From AP-15 sp963796155 (lineage in GTDB: Bacteria; Pseudomonadota; Alphaproteobacteria; ATCC43930; CGMCC-115725), in assembly GCA_963796155.1 (NCBI GenBank), contig CAWCKT010000050.1:24141-88140 (forward strand): a DNA stretch of 64,000 bases, in the 5' to 3' direction. Below are positions 35,026 through 43,386 of the stretch, in pieces (positions within the stretch are counted from its first letter, which is position 1; every line of letters begins with the position of its first letter). The notes beneath the pieces were generated by a model. That model saw only the letters and a program-made list of their open reading frames with translations, was not told the DNA's origin and did not search any database. The translations under genes and the position numbers were made by a program.

Positions 35026-36894
35026 ATGAAGGCGATGAGTTCATCCCGTTTCTGGGTCGTGGCGCCCGTGCTCGTTCTCTTTGGCGGCGCGGCCAGTGCC
35101 GATGACGACCTGATCAAGCTCTCGAAAGACCCCAACCAATGGGTCATGCCGAGTGGCGACTATGCCAATACGCGTTACAGCACGCTCAACCAGATCAACA
35201 AAGACAACGTCAAGAACCTGCGGCCGTTGTGGACGTTTTCGACCGGTGTGTTGCGCGGCCACGAGGGCGGACCGCTGGTCATCGGGGACGTCATGTACAT
35301 CTCCACACCGTTCCCGAACAACGTCTTCGCCCTCGACCTCAACAACAATGGGCGCATTCTGTGGAAGTATGAGCCAAAGCAGGATCCGACCGTTATCGCC
35401 GTGATGTGCTGCGACACGGTCAACCGCGGCGTCGCCTATGCCGACGGCAAGATCTTCTTCAATCAGGCCGACACGACGCTCGTGGCGCTCGATGCGAAGA
35501 CCGGCAAGGAGCTTTGGAGCGTCAAGAACGGCGATCCGAAAAAGGCCGAAACCGCGACGAGCGCTCCATTGGTCGTCAAGGACAAAGTGCTCGTCGGCAT
35601 CAGCGGCGGCGAATACGGCGTCCAAGGGCATGTCACCGCCTACAACATCAAGGACGGATCGCGGGCGTGGCGGGCCTATTCGGAAGGACCCGATAACGAG
35701 CTCCTGTTCGACGCCAATACGACCGAGCTCGGCAAGCCGGTCGGCAAGGACTCGTCGTTGAAGACCTGGCAAGGCGACGAATGGAAGATCGGCGGCGGGG
35801 ATACCTGGGGCTGGATCTCCTATGACCCGCAGCTCAACCTGATTTATTACGGATCGGGCAATCCGAGCACCTGGAACCCGGTGCAGCGGCCGGGCGACAA
35901 CAAATGGTCGATGACCATCTTCGCCCGCAACCCCGATACCGGTGTCGCCAAATGGGTCTATCAGATGACGCCGCACGATCAGTGGGACTATGACGGCGTC
36001 AACGAGATGATCCTCGCTGACATCAACGTGAAGGGGCAACCGACCAAGGCGCTCGTCCACTTCGACCGCAACGGGTTCGGCTATACGCTCAACCGCGAAA
36101 CCGGGGCGCTGCTGGTGGCCGAGAAGTATGATCCCAAGGTCAACTGGGCTTCCAAGGTCGACATGCAGACCGGCCGGCCGCAGGTGGTCGCCCAGTACGC
36201 GCCGGGCTCGCAGGGCGAGGACCACAACTATACCGACGTCTGCCCGGCGGCGCTGGGCTCGAAAGACCAGCAGCCGGCGGCCTTCTCGCCGAAGACCGGT
36301 CTCTTCTACGTTCCGACGAACCACGTCTGCATGGATTACGAGCCCTTCAAGGTCTCGTACACGGCCGGGCAACCCTATGTCGGCGCGACGGTGGATATGT
36401 ACCCGCCGAAGGGCGACAATAACCTCGGCAACTTCATCGCCTGGGATCCGAGCACGGGCAAGATCGTGTGGTCCGATCCGGAGCCGTTCTCGGTATGGTC
36501 GGGCGCTCTGGCGACCGCGGGTGACGTCGTCTTCTACGGCACGCTCGAAGGTTACCTGAAGGCGGTCGACATGCAGACCGGCAAGGAGCTCTACCGGTTC
36601 AAGACCCCGTCTGGGATCATCGGCAACGTCAACACCTTCACCCATGGCGGCAAGCAATACGTCGCCGTGCTCTCCGGCGTCGGCGGCTGGGCCGGCATCG
36701 GCATGGCGGCGGGATTGACGGAGGCACCGGCCGCCGAGGAATGGCACCATGCGGTCAGCGGTACTACGCACACGCCGACGCAGACCGAACACGCGATCGA
36801 CACGGCCGGCCTCGGCGCCGTCGGCGCCTACAAGGCGTTGGCCAACTATACGCAGCTCGGCGGTGTTCTGACGGTCTTCGGCCTCCCCGAATGA
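35026..36894 (+). CDS. xoxF: Lanthanide-dependent methanol dehydrogenase XoxF (PQQ-dependent)
   Basis: 622 aa. A signal peptide ends near GGAASAD. It oxidises methanol or similar primary alcohols in the periplasm with PQQ and a rare-earth metal. The vicinal cysteines C128-C129 (VMCCDTVNRG) are the disulfide above PQQ. D321 and D323 in WDYDGVNEM form the DxD motif: the second Asp, replaced by Ala in calcium MxaF enzymes, marks the lanthanide type. Eight Trp-docking propeller blades fit the length. GGAGG lies about 9 bases before the ATG. A strong terminator follows the gene, and the cytochrome and XoxJ genes come next. Confidence 0.95.
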   Translation: MKAMSSSRFWVVAPVLVLFGGAASADDDLIKLSKDPNQWVMPSGDYANTRYSTLNQINKDNVKNLRPLWTFSTGVLRGHEGGPLVIGDVMYISTPFPNNVFALDLNNNGRILWKYEPKQDPTVIAVMCCDTVNRGVAYADGKIFFNQADTTLVALDAKTGKELWSVKNGDPKKAETATSAPLVVKDKVLVGISGGEYGVQGHVTAYNIKDGSRAWRAYSEGPDNELLFDANTTELGKPVGKDSSLKTWQGDEWKIGGGDTWGWISYDPQLNLIYYGSGNPSTWNPVQRPGDNKWSMTIFARNPDTGVAKWVYQMTPHDQWDYDGVNEMILADINVKGQPTKALVHFDRNGFGYTLNRETGALLVAEKYDPKVNWASKVDMQTGRPQVVAQYAPGSQGEDHNYTDVCPAALGSKDQQPAAFSPKTGLFYVPTNHVCMDYEPFKVSYTAGQPYVGATVDMYPPKGDNNLGNFIAWDPSTGKIVWSDPEPFSVWSGALATAGDVVFYGTLEGYLKAVDMQTGKELYRFKTPSGIIGNVNTFTHGGKQYVAVLSGVGGWAGIGMAAGLTEAPAAEEWHHAVSGTTHTPTQTEHAIDTAGLGAVGAYKALANYTQLGGVLTVFGLPE

Positions 36895-36922
36895 CCGCCG
36901 AATAAGTCGGGCGACGACACAG

Positions 36923-36960
36923 GGCCGGCATCCCGCCCGTCGGGACGCCGGCCTCTTTTC
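36923..36960 (+). terminator. Rho-independent terminator after xoxF
   Basis: A GC-rich hairpin with 13-base arms, GGCCGGCATCCCG and CGGGACGCCGGCC (one mismatch), and a 5-base loop, followed directly by TCTTTTC. It lies about 28 bp after the xoxF stop and before the cytochrome gene, so it would limit read-through into the downstream genes. Confidence 0.8.
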
Positions 36961-37000
36961 TTCGGCGCCGCTCGCGGCATAAAATCTGGGAGGGTCGCGA

Positions 37001-37429
37001 ATGAGAATATGCCCGCCGCTCTATTGCGCCGTCGCGGCGTTCTTTCTCGGAACGGGTCTCGTACTGGCGGCGGACGCCGACCAGGCGACCGAGAAGCCCT
37101 ATAAGGTCGTCGATGGCAAAGTCGACAAAAAGACTTTCAATGGCTGGCGCCGCTATACCGAGTCCTGCCTGCGTTGCCACGGGCCGGACGGGGCCGGCAG
37201 CTCCTTTGGGCCGGATCTGGTGGATTCGGTCCAGCACATGACGCAGGACCAGTTCAACGAGGTCGTCGTCAACGGCCGGACCAACGTCAACGCCGCCAAT
37301 ACCAGTGTGATGCCGCCCTTCGGCGAGGTCGAGGACGTGGTCCTCTATCTCGACGACATCTGGGCTTATCTGAAGGCGCGCGCCGATGGCGTATTGGGAC
37401 GCGGCCGACCGCCGCAGATCGGCGATTAG
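37001..37429 (+). CDS. c-type cytochrome, methanol-oxidation related (XoxG-like)
   Basis: 142 aa. Signal peptide about residues 1-23. Single haem site C56-x-x-C59-H60 (CLRCH) and a probable axial methionine M104 in NTSVMPPFG. It is shorter than typical XoxG/MxaG cytochrome cL (about 190-200 aa), resembling the small c-type cytochromes often found beside xoxF. Its place between xoxF and xoxJ makes it the likely electron acceptor of XoxF. The stop is 1 base before the xoxJ ATG. Confidence 0.85.
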   Translation: MRICPPLYCAVAAFFLGTGLVLAADADQATEKPYKVVDGKVDKKTFNGWRRYTESCLRCHGPDGAGSSFGPDLVDSVQHMTQDQFNEVVVNGRTNVNAANTSVMPPFGEVEDVVLYLDDIWAYLKARADGVLGRGRPPQIGD

Positions 37430-37430
37430 G

Positions 37431-38258
37431 ATGAACGTGTGGCGTCTCTCGCGCGCGGGACTATTCGGCGCGCTCCTCGCGTGCGGCGGCGGCCCGGCCG
37501 TTGCGCAAACCGGCGAGCTCGTCGACCGCAGCGTGCTCGAGGTCTGCGCCGATCCCAATAATCTTCCGTTCTCGGATGAAAAAAAGGAGGGGTTCGAGAA
37601 CAAGATCGCCGATCTGATCGGGGCCGAGCTCGGCCGCCCGGTCGATTACGTGTGGTTCCCGCAGGTCGTCGGCTTCGTGCGCAATACGCTGCGGGCAAAT
37701 CGCTGCGATCTGGTAATGGGCACGGTCGCGGGCGATGAGATCATGCAAACGACGAACCCTTATTATTTTACCACCTATGTGATCCTGTGGCGTTCGGACA
37801 AGGAGTTCGCCTTCGCGGGTCTGGACGATCCGCGCCTGAAGACCTTGCGCCTCGGGGTGGTTGCCGGTACGCCGCCTTCCGATCTCCTGGTGCGCTACGA
37901 TTTGATGTCCCACACCAAGCCCTACGCCCTAAGCGTCGACACGCGCTTCGAATCCCCTCCCCGTGAGATGGTCCAGGATGTGGTTGCCGGCACGATCGAT
38001 GTCGGTTTCCTGTGGGGACCGATCGCCGGCTATTACCGCAAGCGCGACGCGCTTCCGCTGACCTTGGTGCCTCTCAAGAGCGAGCCCGGTGCGCCACGCA
38101 TGGCCTACCATATTGCGATGGGTGTGCGCGCCAATGAGCCCGAATGGCGCCGCGGCATAAATGCCGCCATTCTCAAGCGCCAGGCGGAAATCACGGCGAT
38201 CCTGCGCGACTACGGCGTTCCGCTCCTCAACGAGCAGGGCGATCTCGCCAGTCCCTAA
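37431..38258 (+). CDS. xoxJ: XoxJ/MxaJ-like periplasmic binding protein
   Basis: 275 aa from the ATG at 37431. Signal peptide about 1-24 (ending AVAQT). The body is a periplasmic-binding-protein type II fold with VLEVCADPNNLPFSDEKKEGFENKIADLIG at its start and CDLVMGTVAGDEIMQTTNPYYFTTYV further on, the pattern of quinoprotein-dehydrogenase-associated solute-binding proteins. XoxJ is thought to help activate or mature XoxF. Directly follows the cytochrome gene. Confidence 0.88.
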   Translation: MNVWRLSRAGLFGALLACGGGPAVAQTGELVDRSVLEVCADPNNLPFSDEKKEGFENKIADLIGAELGRPVDYVWFPQVVGFVRNTLRANRCDLVMGTVAGDEIMQTTNPYYFTTYVILWRSDKEFAFAGLDDPRLKTLRLGVVAGTPPSDLLVRYDLMSHTKPYALSVDTRFESPPREMVQDVVAGTIDVGFLWGPIAGYYRKRDALPLTLVPLKSEPGAPRMAYHIAMGVRANEPEWRRGINAAILKRQAEITAILRDYGVPLLNEQGDLASP

Positions 38259-38297
38259 CCGAGCAGCCCGGATGGCTAGATTGTTCAACTTCATCTG

Positions 38298-38426
38298 GGC
38301 GCCGACCTGACCGGCGCCGATTTGACCGACGCCGATATGACCGAAGCCGATCTCGGCCGCGCGGTGCTGACGAATGTTCGCGGTCTGGAAACGGTAAAAG
38401 GACTAAGCCCAGCGCGACGGCAGTAG
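38298..38426 (+). pseudogene. Pentapeptide-repeat fragment
   Basis: The frame reads GADLTGADLTDADMTEADLG, then RAVLTNVRGLETVKGL and a TAG. The A(D)LxG repeats are those of pentapeptide-repeat proteins. No start exists in frame: an upstream stop is close, and the stretch before it (NF then I) suggests a frame shift at about 38295. About four repeats remain, so it is a fragment rather than a working gene. Confidence 0.5.
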
Positions 38427-38434
38427 CTGCCCCC

Positions 38435-39028
38435 TCACGGCTGAGCGGCGCTTTGCAGCGAACGCGCCCAGGCGCCGAGCCGCGCATCGAGCGCCACCGG
38501 CGCCTCGCAGGCATAGCGGATCGTGCGCTGGACTTCCTCGAAATTGCGCGCGGTGAAATCATGCCGCTGCTGCAGATCCTCGCGCTGGGCGGCGGCTTCG
38601 CCGCCTGCGTCGGCCGGGATTGACCGCAGCTCGTCCGCGAATCCTGCTACGAGCTCGGCAAGTTCCCGCTGGCGTCGGCCGATTTGTTTGAGCTTTTCGA
38701 TCAAATCGGCGCGCTCCCTATCCGTCTCTTCGACAAGCCCGCGGAAAACCAGGGCGAGACGGTGCGGCCGATCGCCCGATACCGTTCGCGCAAAGGACGA
38801 GATCTCGGCCAACCCGTCTTGCGTGCTGACCCGCCGGGGAGCGAGATTTCGAACGAGCTCGGCGACTTCCGGATCGGCCTGCCAATCCCCCTGCATATCG
38901 AGCGTCCCGTTCCAATACGACGCCGCCGCCAACTTCGGGACCAGCCGCTGCTGGCAGGGCCAATCGGGATCTTCGGCGCCCTGCGGCGCGGACTGAGCCG
39001 GTGTGGCTGCGGCAACTGCCGCGACCAA
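38435..39028 (-). CDS. Exported helical protein of the PQQ-ABC cluster
   Basis: 197 aa if started at the TTG at 39028. The frame is open for a few more codons upstream (RRTLGWILVAAVAAATPAQSA, a clear signal peptide) but no ATG or GTG is present there, so either TTG is used or a base is wrong. The mature part has CQQRLVPKLAAASYWNG near the start, DPEVAELVRNLAPRRV and a long helical, possibly coiled-coil region (EETDRERADLIEKLKQIGRRQRELAE as landmark, about 105-130). It follows the ABC permease gene closely. Function unknown. Confidence 0.6.
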   Translation of the reverse strand: MVAAVAAATPAQSAPQGAEDPDWPCQQRLVPKLAAASYWNGTLDMQGDWQADPEVAELVRNLAPRRVSTQDGLAEISSFARTVSGDRPHRLALVFRGLVEETDRERADLIEKLKQIGRRQRELAELVAGFADELRSIPADAGGEAAAQREDLQQRHDFTARNFEEVQRTIRYACEAPVALDARLGAWARSLQSAAQP

Positions 39029-39059
39029 TATCCATCCAAGGGTGCGACGGATGATGGGA

Positions 39060-39863
39060 TCACTCCGCGGCGCGCCGCTGCATCAGCCCCTTTGCCGGAT
39101 CGTAGCCATAGACCGCGAGGGTCAGAAAGACTGCCGTCGATGCAATGAGGACGACGGCCGAGACCGGCTCGAGCTGAGCATAGAGCGCAAAGCGGATCAG
39201 CTCGACGGCATGGGTGAAGGGATTGGCCTGACAGACGTAATAGAGCGGCAGGCTCGCCTCCTTGACATGCCATAGCGGATAGAGCGCCGAGGATGCGAAG
39301 AACATCGGAAAGATGACAAAGTTCATCACGCTGGCGAAGTTTTCCAGCTGCCGGATCGCCGAGGAGAGCAGCAATCCGAGCGCGCCCATCATCAGACCGG
39401 ACAGGACGAGCGCCGGGAGTACCGTGATGTAGCCGTACCACGGCGGCTCAATGTCCCAGATCAAGGCGATCGCCAGAAAGGCATAGGCTTGCAGCACCGA
39501 GAGGACGCACCCGGCGAGAAGCTTCGCGGTCAGCAGGAACCAGCGGGGCAGCGGGCTGACCATCAGGATCCGCATGCTCCCCATTTCGCGGTCGTAGACC
39601 ATCGACAGCGAGATCAGCATCCCGTTGAACAGCAGGATCATCGCGATCAGGCCGGGGGCGATATAGACCTCGTACGGAATGTAGGTCTCGTAAGGCGGGA
39701 TGATCGACACGCCCAGCACGAAATGGAACCCGGTCGCGAAGATCGCGAGCCAGACGAGCGGCCGCACCAAGGCCGAAAAGAAACGGCCGCGCTGGTTCAG
39801 AAAGCGCCGCCATTCGCGGGCTGTGATCCCAGCAAAACAGCGTAGGTAATGGATCGGCTTCAT
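39060..39863 (-). CDS. ABC transporter permease, PQQ-alcohol-dehydrogenase-associated
   Basis: 267 aa with about six membrane helices, ABC-2 type. The start MKPIHYLRCFAGITAREWRRFLNQRGRFFSALVRPLVW (landmark) and the LMVSPLPRWFLLTAKLLAG loop resemble ABC-2 exporters found beside PQQ-dependent alcohol dehydrogenases (PedC-like). The ATG overlaps the stop of the ATPase gene. With that ATPase it should form an exporter; cargo unknown. Confidence 0.85.
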   Translation of the reverse strand: MKPIHYLRCFAGITAREWRRFLNQRGRFFSALVRPLVWLAIFATGFHFVLGVSIIPPYETYIPYEVYIAPGLIAMILLFNGMLISLSMVYDREMGSMRILMVSPLPRWFLLTAKLLAGCVLSVLQAYAFLAIALIWDIEPPWYGYITVLPALVLSGLMMGALGLLLSSAIRQLENFASVMNFVIFPMFFASSALYPLWHVKEASLPLYYVCQANPFTHAVELIRFALYAQLEPVSAVVLIASTAVFLTLAVYGYDPAKGLMQRRAAE

Positions 39864-40603
39864 GCCGCCTCGCGCTCCTGCACCAGGGTTTCGAACGCGG
39901 CACGCATCGTGGGGGTCCGAGTGTCTCCGAGCAGCTTCGTGGCCGCGCCGACGGCCCGCACTTCGCCCTTGTGCAACACGACCACCTGCGCACCTTCGCC
40001 GACCTCGTCGATCAGATGCGTGGCCCAGAGAGCCGCGATGCCTTCCTCGCGGCAGAGCCGGCGCGTGTGATCGAGCATGAATTGGCGGCTGGCGATATCG
40101 AGCCCGACCGTCGGTTCGTCGAGCAGCAATAGGCGTGGGCGGTGCAATAGACAGCGGGCGATCTCGACGCGGCGTCGCTGGCCGCCACTAAGCTGGCGCA
40201 CCTTGTCGCGGCGCTGGTCGGCGAGCCCGACCCGCTCGATCTCGGCAGCACCGCGCTCCGCGGCGTCCCGATGCGAAAGGCCGTGCAACGAAGCGTGGTA
40301 GAAGAGGTTCTGCTCGACCGTGAGGTCGAGATCGAGGGTCGGCTGCTGGAACACGACACCGATCCGTCGCAGGCACTCCGACGCCCGCTCGCGAATGTCC
40401 ATGCCAAAGATCCGGATGACCCCCTCGCGTTGGACATAGAGCCGGGTGGCGAGCGAAAAGAGCGTCGTCTTCCCGGCACCGTTCAGGCCTAGCAAGACCG
40501 TGAAATCGCCGGCCGTCACCGAGAACGAGACTTCACTCAACACGCGGCGCGGCCCGAAGGCGTGCCCGAGCCCCTCGATGGAGAGTGCCGGAACGTCGGT
40601 CAT
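39860..40603 (-). CDS. ABC transporter ATP-binding protein, PQQ-associated
   Basis: 247 aa from the ATG at 40603. Walker A is LLGLNGAGKTTLFSLAT (about 39-55), the ABC signature QLSGGQRRRVEIARCLLHRP (about 137-156), Walker B LLLLDEPTVGLD, and the switch histidine ATHLIDE. It belongs with the downstream permease (4-bp overlap) and the beta-propeller and binding-protein genes upstream, the set seen next to quinoprotein alcohol dehydrogenases. Confidence 0.9.
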   Translation of the reverse strand: MTDVPALSIEGLGHAFGPRRVLSEVSFSVTAGDFTVLLGLNGAGKTTLFSLATRLYVQREGVIRIFGMDIRERASECLRRIGVVFQQPTLDLDLTVEQNLFYHASLHGLSHRDAAERGAAEIERVGLADQRRDKVRQLSGGQRRRVEIARCLLHRPRLLLLDEPTVGLDIASRQFMLDHTRRLCREEGIAALWATHLIDEVGEGAQVVVLHKGEVRAVGAATKLLGDTRTPTMRAAFETLVQEREAA

Positions 40604-40610
40604 GAGAGGC

Positions 40611-41593
40611 TCACGGGCGGGAGACCACACCCCACGGCGACTGGCCGACAGGCACGGATTTGATCACCTTGAGAGAACCGACATCGATCACCGAGATGTC
40701 GTTGCTGACCCCGTTCGTCGTGTAGACCCGACTCTGATCCGGATTGAACGCCAGGCTCCATACCCGTTGGCCGACCAGCAGGTAGCGTAAGACCTCATAA
40801 CTCTGCGCGTCCACCACGGCAACGCGGTTGGCCGGTCCGAGTGCGACGAAGGCGAGCTTGCGGTCGCGAGTAATCGCGATCCCGACCGGCTGAATTGCCT
40901 CGGTCGGCACCCCGGGAACGGCGAAAGTGATGCGTTTGACGATCTCGCGCTTGGCGGCGTCGATGACGCTGACTGACCCGCCGATTTCGGCCGAAACCCA
41001 GAACTGCGCGCCGTCGGCGGTCCACACCGCCCGGCGCGGGCGGCTGTCGACGAGGATGTTGGCGACGACCTCGCGCTTGGCCGTGTCGATGACGTGCGCC
41101 ATGTTCGTCGTTTCGGAGGTGTTGACGAGGTATTTCCCGTCGGGGCTGATGCCCATCCCCTCCGGCTCCACGCCGACCGGGATCTCGGTGACGACCTCGC
41201 CACGATCGATGTCGACGAGGGTGACGAGGTTGTCGTCTTCGTTGGCGACATAGAGCAGCTTGCCGGTCGGATCGAGCGCGAAGAACTCGGGGTCGGCGCC
41301 GCTCGGCAGAGTGCGGACGACCTTGTCAGCCGCGAGATCGAGGACCTCGATGTGATCGCTGTCGCTGGCGCAAATGTAGAGCGACTTTTCGTCCTTCGAG
41401 AGCACGATGCCGCGAGGGCGCTGACCGACCGGGATCGTCTTTACGGCGTGAGGCTCGCGCCGTCGACGACGGCGATCGTGTTGTCCTTCTCGTTCGACAC
41501 ATAGATCGTATCGGCCGCGGCACCCGTGACCGCGAAGCGGAGCAGGACGAGGGCCGTGACGCCCCATAACGCAGGGCTCACCCCATTCGACAT
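40611..41593 (-). pseudogene. YVTN-type beta-propeller protein of the PQQ-ABC cluster, one frameshift
   Basis: About 327 aa if repaired. From the ATG at 41593 the first part reads MSNGVSPALWGVTALVLLRF, AVTGAAADTIYVSNEKDNTI and AVVDGASLTP then a stop. The remaining 280 residues are in another frame beginning VKTIPVGQRPRGIVLSKD. One base is missing near 41446. The rest has about seven 40-residue propeller repeats (LLYVANEDDNLVTLVDIDRG, VSVIDAAKREIVKRI, NDISVIDVGSLKVIKSVPVG). A signal peptide is present, so it is periplasmic. Its start overlaps the end of the binding-protein gene. Confidence 0.8.
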
Positions 41594-42765
41594 TTCGTCT
41601 CCGGCTTGTCGATGCCGAGCGTGTCGAGTTCGGAGAACTGGTGCAGGAACCCCGGTTGCGGCGACACCGAGACGAGCGAGCGCGCATCGGCGAGCAGGAT
41701 CGGCTGGCGCAGCTGACCGTCCCAGGATCGGAAACTGAGGCGGGCGCCCTTGTACGCGGCAAGCTCGAAACTGTCGCCGCGTAGATAGGCCGAGATGGCG
41801 GCGGGGTCGGTCGATTTCGACCGCGTCGCCGCTTCGCCGATCGCCCGCACCGCCATCCAGGCAGCGTAATCCCTGTCGGTCATCCAGCGTTTGGCCTGGT
41901 GCAGAAAGCGATCCTGGAGCTGGGTGGCGCCCCATTGCTCATGCGGTCGTGCCCAAGCGCTCGGCACCAGGCCCTGGGTTCCGGCGACGGGTCGTGGATC
42001 GAAGGTACGATAGGAGAGGTCGTCGCCGAACTCGTCCTCCTCATCGGCGACGACCAGCACGTCGTAGCTGATCCCCTGCGTAAAGCGGGCAACTTCGGCC
42101 TGGATCGCGAAATGGCCGGTATCGGTCCGCCGCGCTCCCGGGACGAAAGTCCAGGGCTTCTCCTTGACGATGTGGGCCTGGAACTTCTGCGCGGCATGGC
42201 GGATGTCGCCCGCGAACTCGCGGTCACCTTCGCCGTGGCCGACGACCAGCAAGAGGTCGGGCCAGCGTTTGGCGACGAGATACTGGACGAGCGCGTCGGC
42301 GAGCATCGCCCGGCTCGGCAGCAAATGGAGGATGTTGGCGCGGCAATCCTCGGCGCGCAGCCGATCTTCCGCCGCGCCGGTGTTGAAAATCGTAGCCGCG
42401 GCCGCCTCGGGAAGGCTTGCGACCGACAGCAGCTCCGGCGCGCCGAGATCCGTCACGACCAAACGGATGCCCTTCGCCGTGAGGTCGTGGAAGGCTGCGG
42501 CAATATCGCCGTCCTCCGGGGCAACGCTTTCGACGAGTTCGAAGGACTGGCCGGTAAAATGCCCGGTCGTATTGTTATCGGCGATGCCGAGCCGCGCGCC
42601 TTGTATTCCTTCATCCTCCGGCGGCTGATCGAGGTAGGAGAGCGGCAGGGTCCGCTTGACCGCCTGTGACAGCCAGCCGATCTGCACCGTTTGCCCGTCG
42701 GCGTAGACGCTGCTGTACGGCGTAGCGGTTACAGCGATTACTACCGCTAACAACAGCCACACCAT
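41578..42765 (-). CDS. ABC transporter substrate-binding protein, PQQ-alcohol-dehydrogenase system
   Basis: 395 aa from the ATG at 42765. Signal peptide about residues 1-23 (VWLLLAVVIAVTATPYSS). The periplasmic-binding-protein type I (branched-amino-acid-type) fold is visible from VQIGWLSQAVKRTLPLSYLD, through GARLGIADNNTTGHFTGQ and CRANILHLLPSRAMLADAL. It is of the class found with PQQ-dependent alcohol dehydrogenases. It leads the operon binding protein, propeller, ATPase, permease and helical protein, all on the minus strand with overlapping or closely spaced ends. Confidence 0.85.
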   Translation of the reverse strand: MVWLLLAVVIAVTATPYSSVYADGQTVQIGWLSQAVKRTLPLSYLDQPPEDEGIQGARLGIADNNTTGHFTGQSFELVESVAPEDGDIAAAFHDLTAKGIRLVVTDLGAPELLSVASLPEAAAATIFNTGAAEDRLRAEDCRANILHLLPSRAMLADALVQYLVAKRWPDLLLVVGHGEGDREFAGDIRHAAQKFQAHIVKEKPWTFVPGARRTDTGHFAIQAEVARFTQGISYDVLVVADEEDEFGDDLSYRTFDPRPVAGTQGLVPSAWARPHEQWGATQLQDRFLHQAKRWMTDRDYAAWMAVRAIGEAATRSKSTDPAAISAYLRGDSFELAAYKGARLSFRSWDGQLRQPILLADARSLVSVSPQPGFLHQFSELDTLGIDKPETKCRMG

Positions 42766-42769
42766 GCTG

Positions 42770-42837
42770 CCCCTCACCCTCCCGCTGCGCGGGTCCCTCC
42801 CTCTCCCCGCAAGCGGGGAGAGGGCTGGGGTGAGGGG
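42770..42837. repeat. REP-like palindromic intergenic repeat
   Basis: A 68-bp imperfect palindrome: CCCCTCACCCTCCCGCTGCG at the left, CTCCCCGCAAGCGGGGAG in the middle and AGGGCTGGGGTGAGGGG at the right. The same element, interrupted by an insertion, is at 59321-59625, and a partial version is at 50274-50304. It sits directly upstream of the ABC binding-protein gene. Confidence 0.85.
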
Positions 42838-42868
42838 CAGGTTGCGGTGATGTCCGCCGGGGCGAAAC

Positions 42869-43240
42869 TCATTTCAGCGTCTCGAGATAGGCGATCACGT
42901 CGTCGCGCTCCGCCTTATCCTTGATCCCGGGGAAGATCATCTTGGTACCCGGCACCGTCGCTCGCGGGTCGGCAAGATAGGTGTCGAGGGTCTGCTCGTC
43001 CCAGGTATGATCGAACTTCTTCATCGCCTCGGAGTAACTATAGTTGTCGAGGCTAGCCGATTTACGGCCGACAACGCCGAACAGGCTCGGTCCGATCTTG
43101 TTCTTCCCGGCCTCGGTAGTATGGCACAGCGCGCATTTCTTGAACGCCGTCTTGCCGGCTTCGACGTCGGCCGCCATGCTGCGACCGGCAACGATCGCGA
43201 GCAGAGCGCCGACGGCCAGGGTCAGGCTCGGGAACCGCAT
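42869..43240 (-). CDS. Class I cytochrome c (c2/c550 type)
   Basis: 123 aa from the ATG at 43240. Signal peptide about 1-23. Haem motif C36-x-x-C39-H40 (CALCH), GPSLFGVVGRKSAS after it, and axial methionine M101 in PGTKMIFPGI; the C-terminal helix is typical. A soluble periplasmic electron carrier, probably linking the quinoproteins to the terminal oxidase. Divergent from the formaldehyde-glutathione dehydrogenase gene 147 bp away. Confidence 0.9.
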   Translation of the reverse strand: MRFPSLTLAVGALLAIVAGRSMAADVEAGKTAFKKCALCHTTEAGKNKIGPSLFGVVGRKSASLDNYSYSEAMKKFDHTWDEQTLDTYLADPRATVPGTKMIFPGIKDKAERDDVIAYLETLK

Positions 43241-43386
43241 TCTTCCTCCAACGAAAGGCCGGCTGCCTGACCATCGATAGCCGTTGACCATATTCTCCGC
43301 AACATTCCCGGCTCTTGTCGGGAGAAGGCCAAATGCGATAAGCCTGGGCAGCCCCGCTCGCGTCAACCCAAAGGGAGGAGACAGTC

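Noticed and set aside
35041..36792. Long open frame opposite xoxF (about 580 codons)
   Set aside because: A shadow of the GC-rich xoxF codons; no domain and no start signal.
42766..42868. Rho-independent terminator
   Set aside because: The hairpin is the REP-like repeat; it lacks a T-run and lies at the start side of both neighbouring minus-strand genes' spacer, so it is listed as a repeat.
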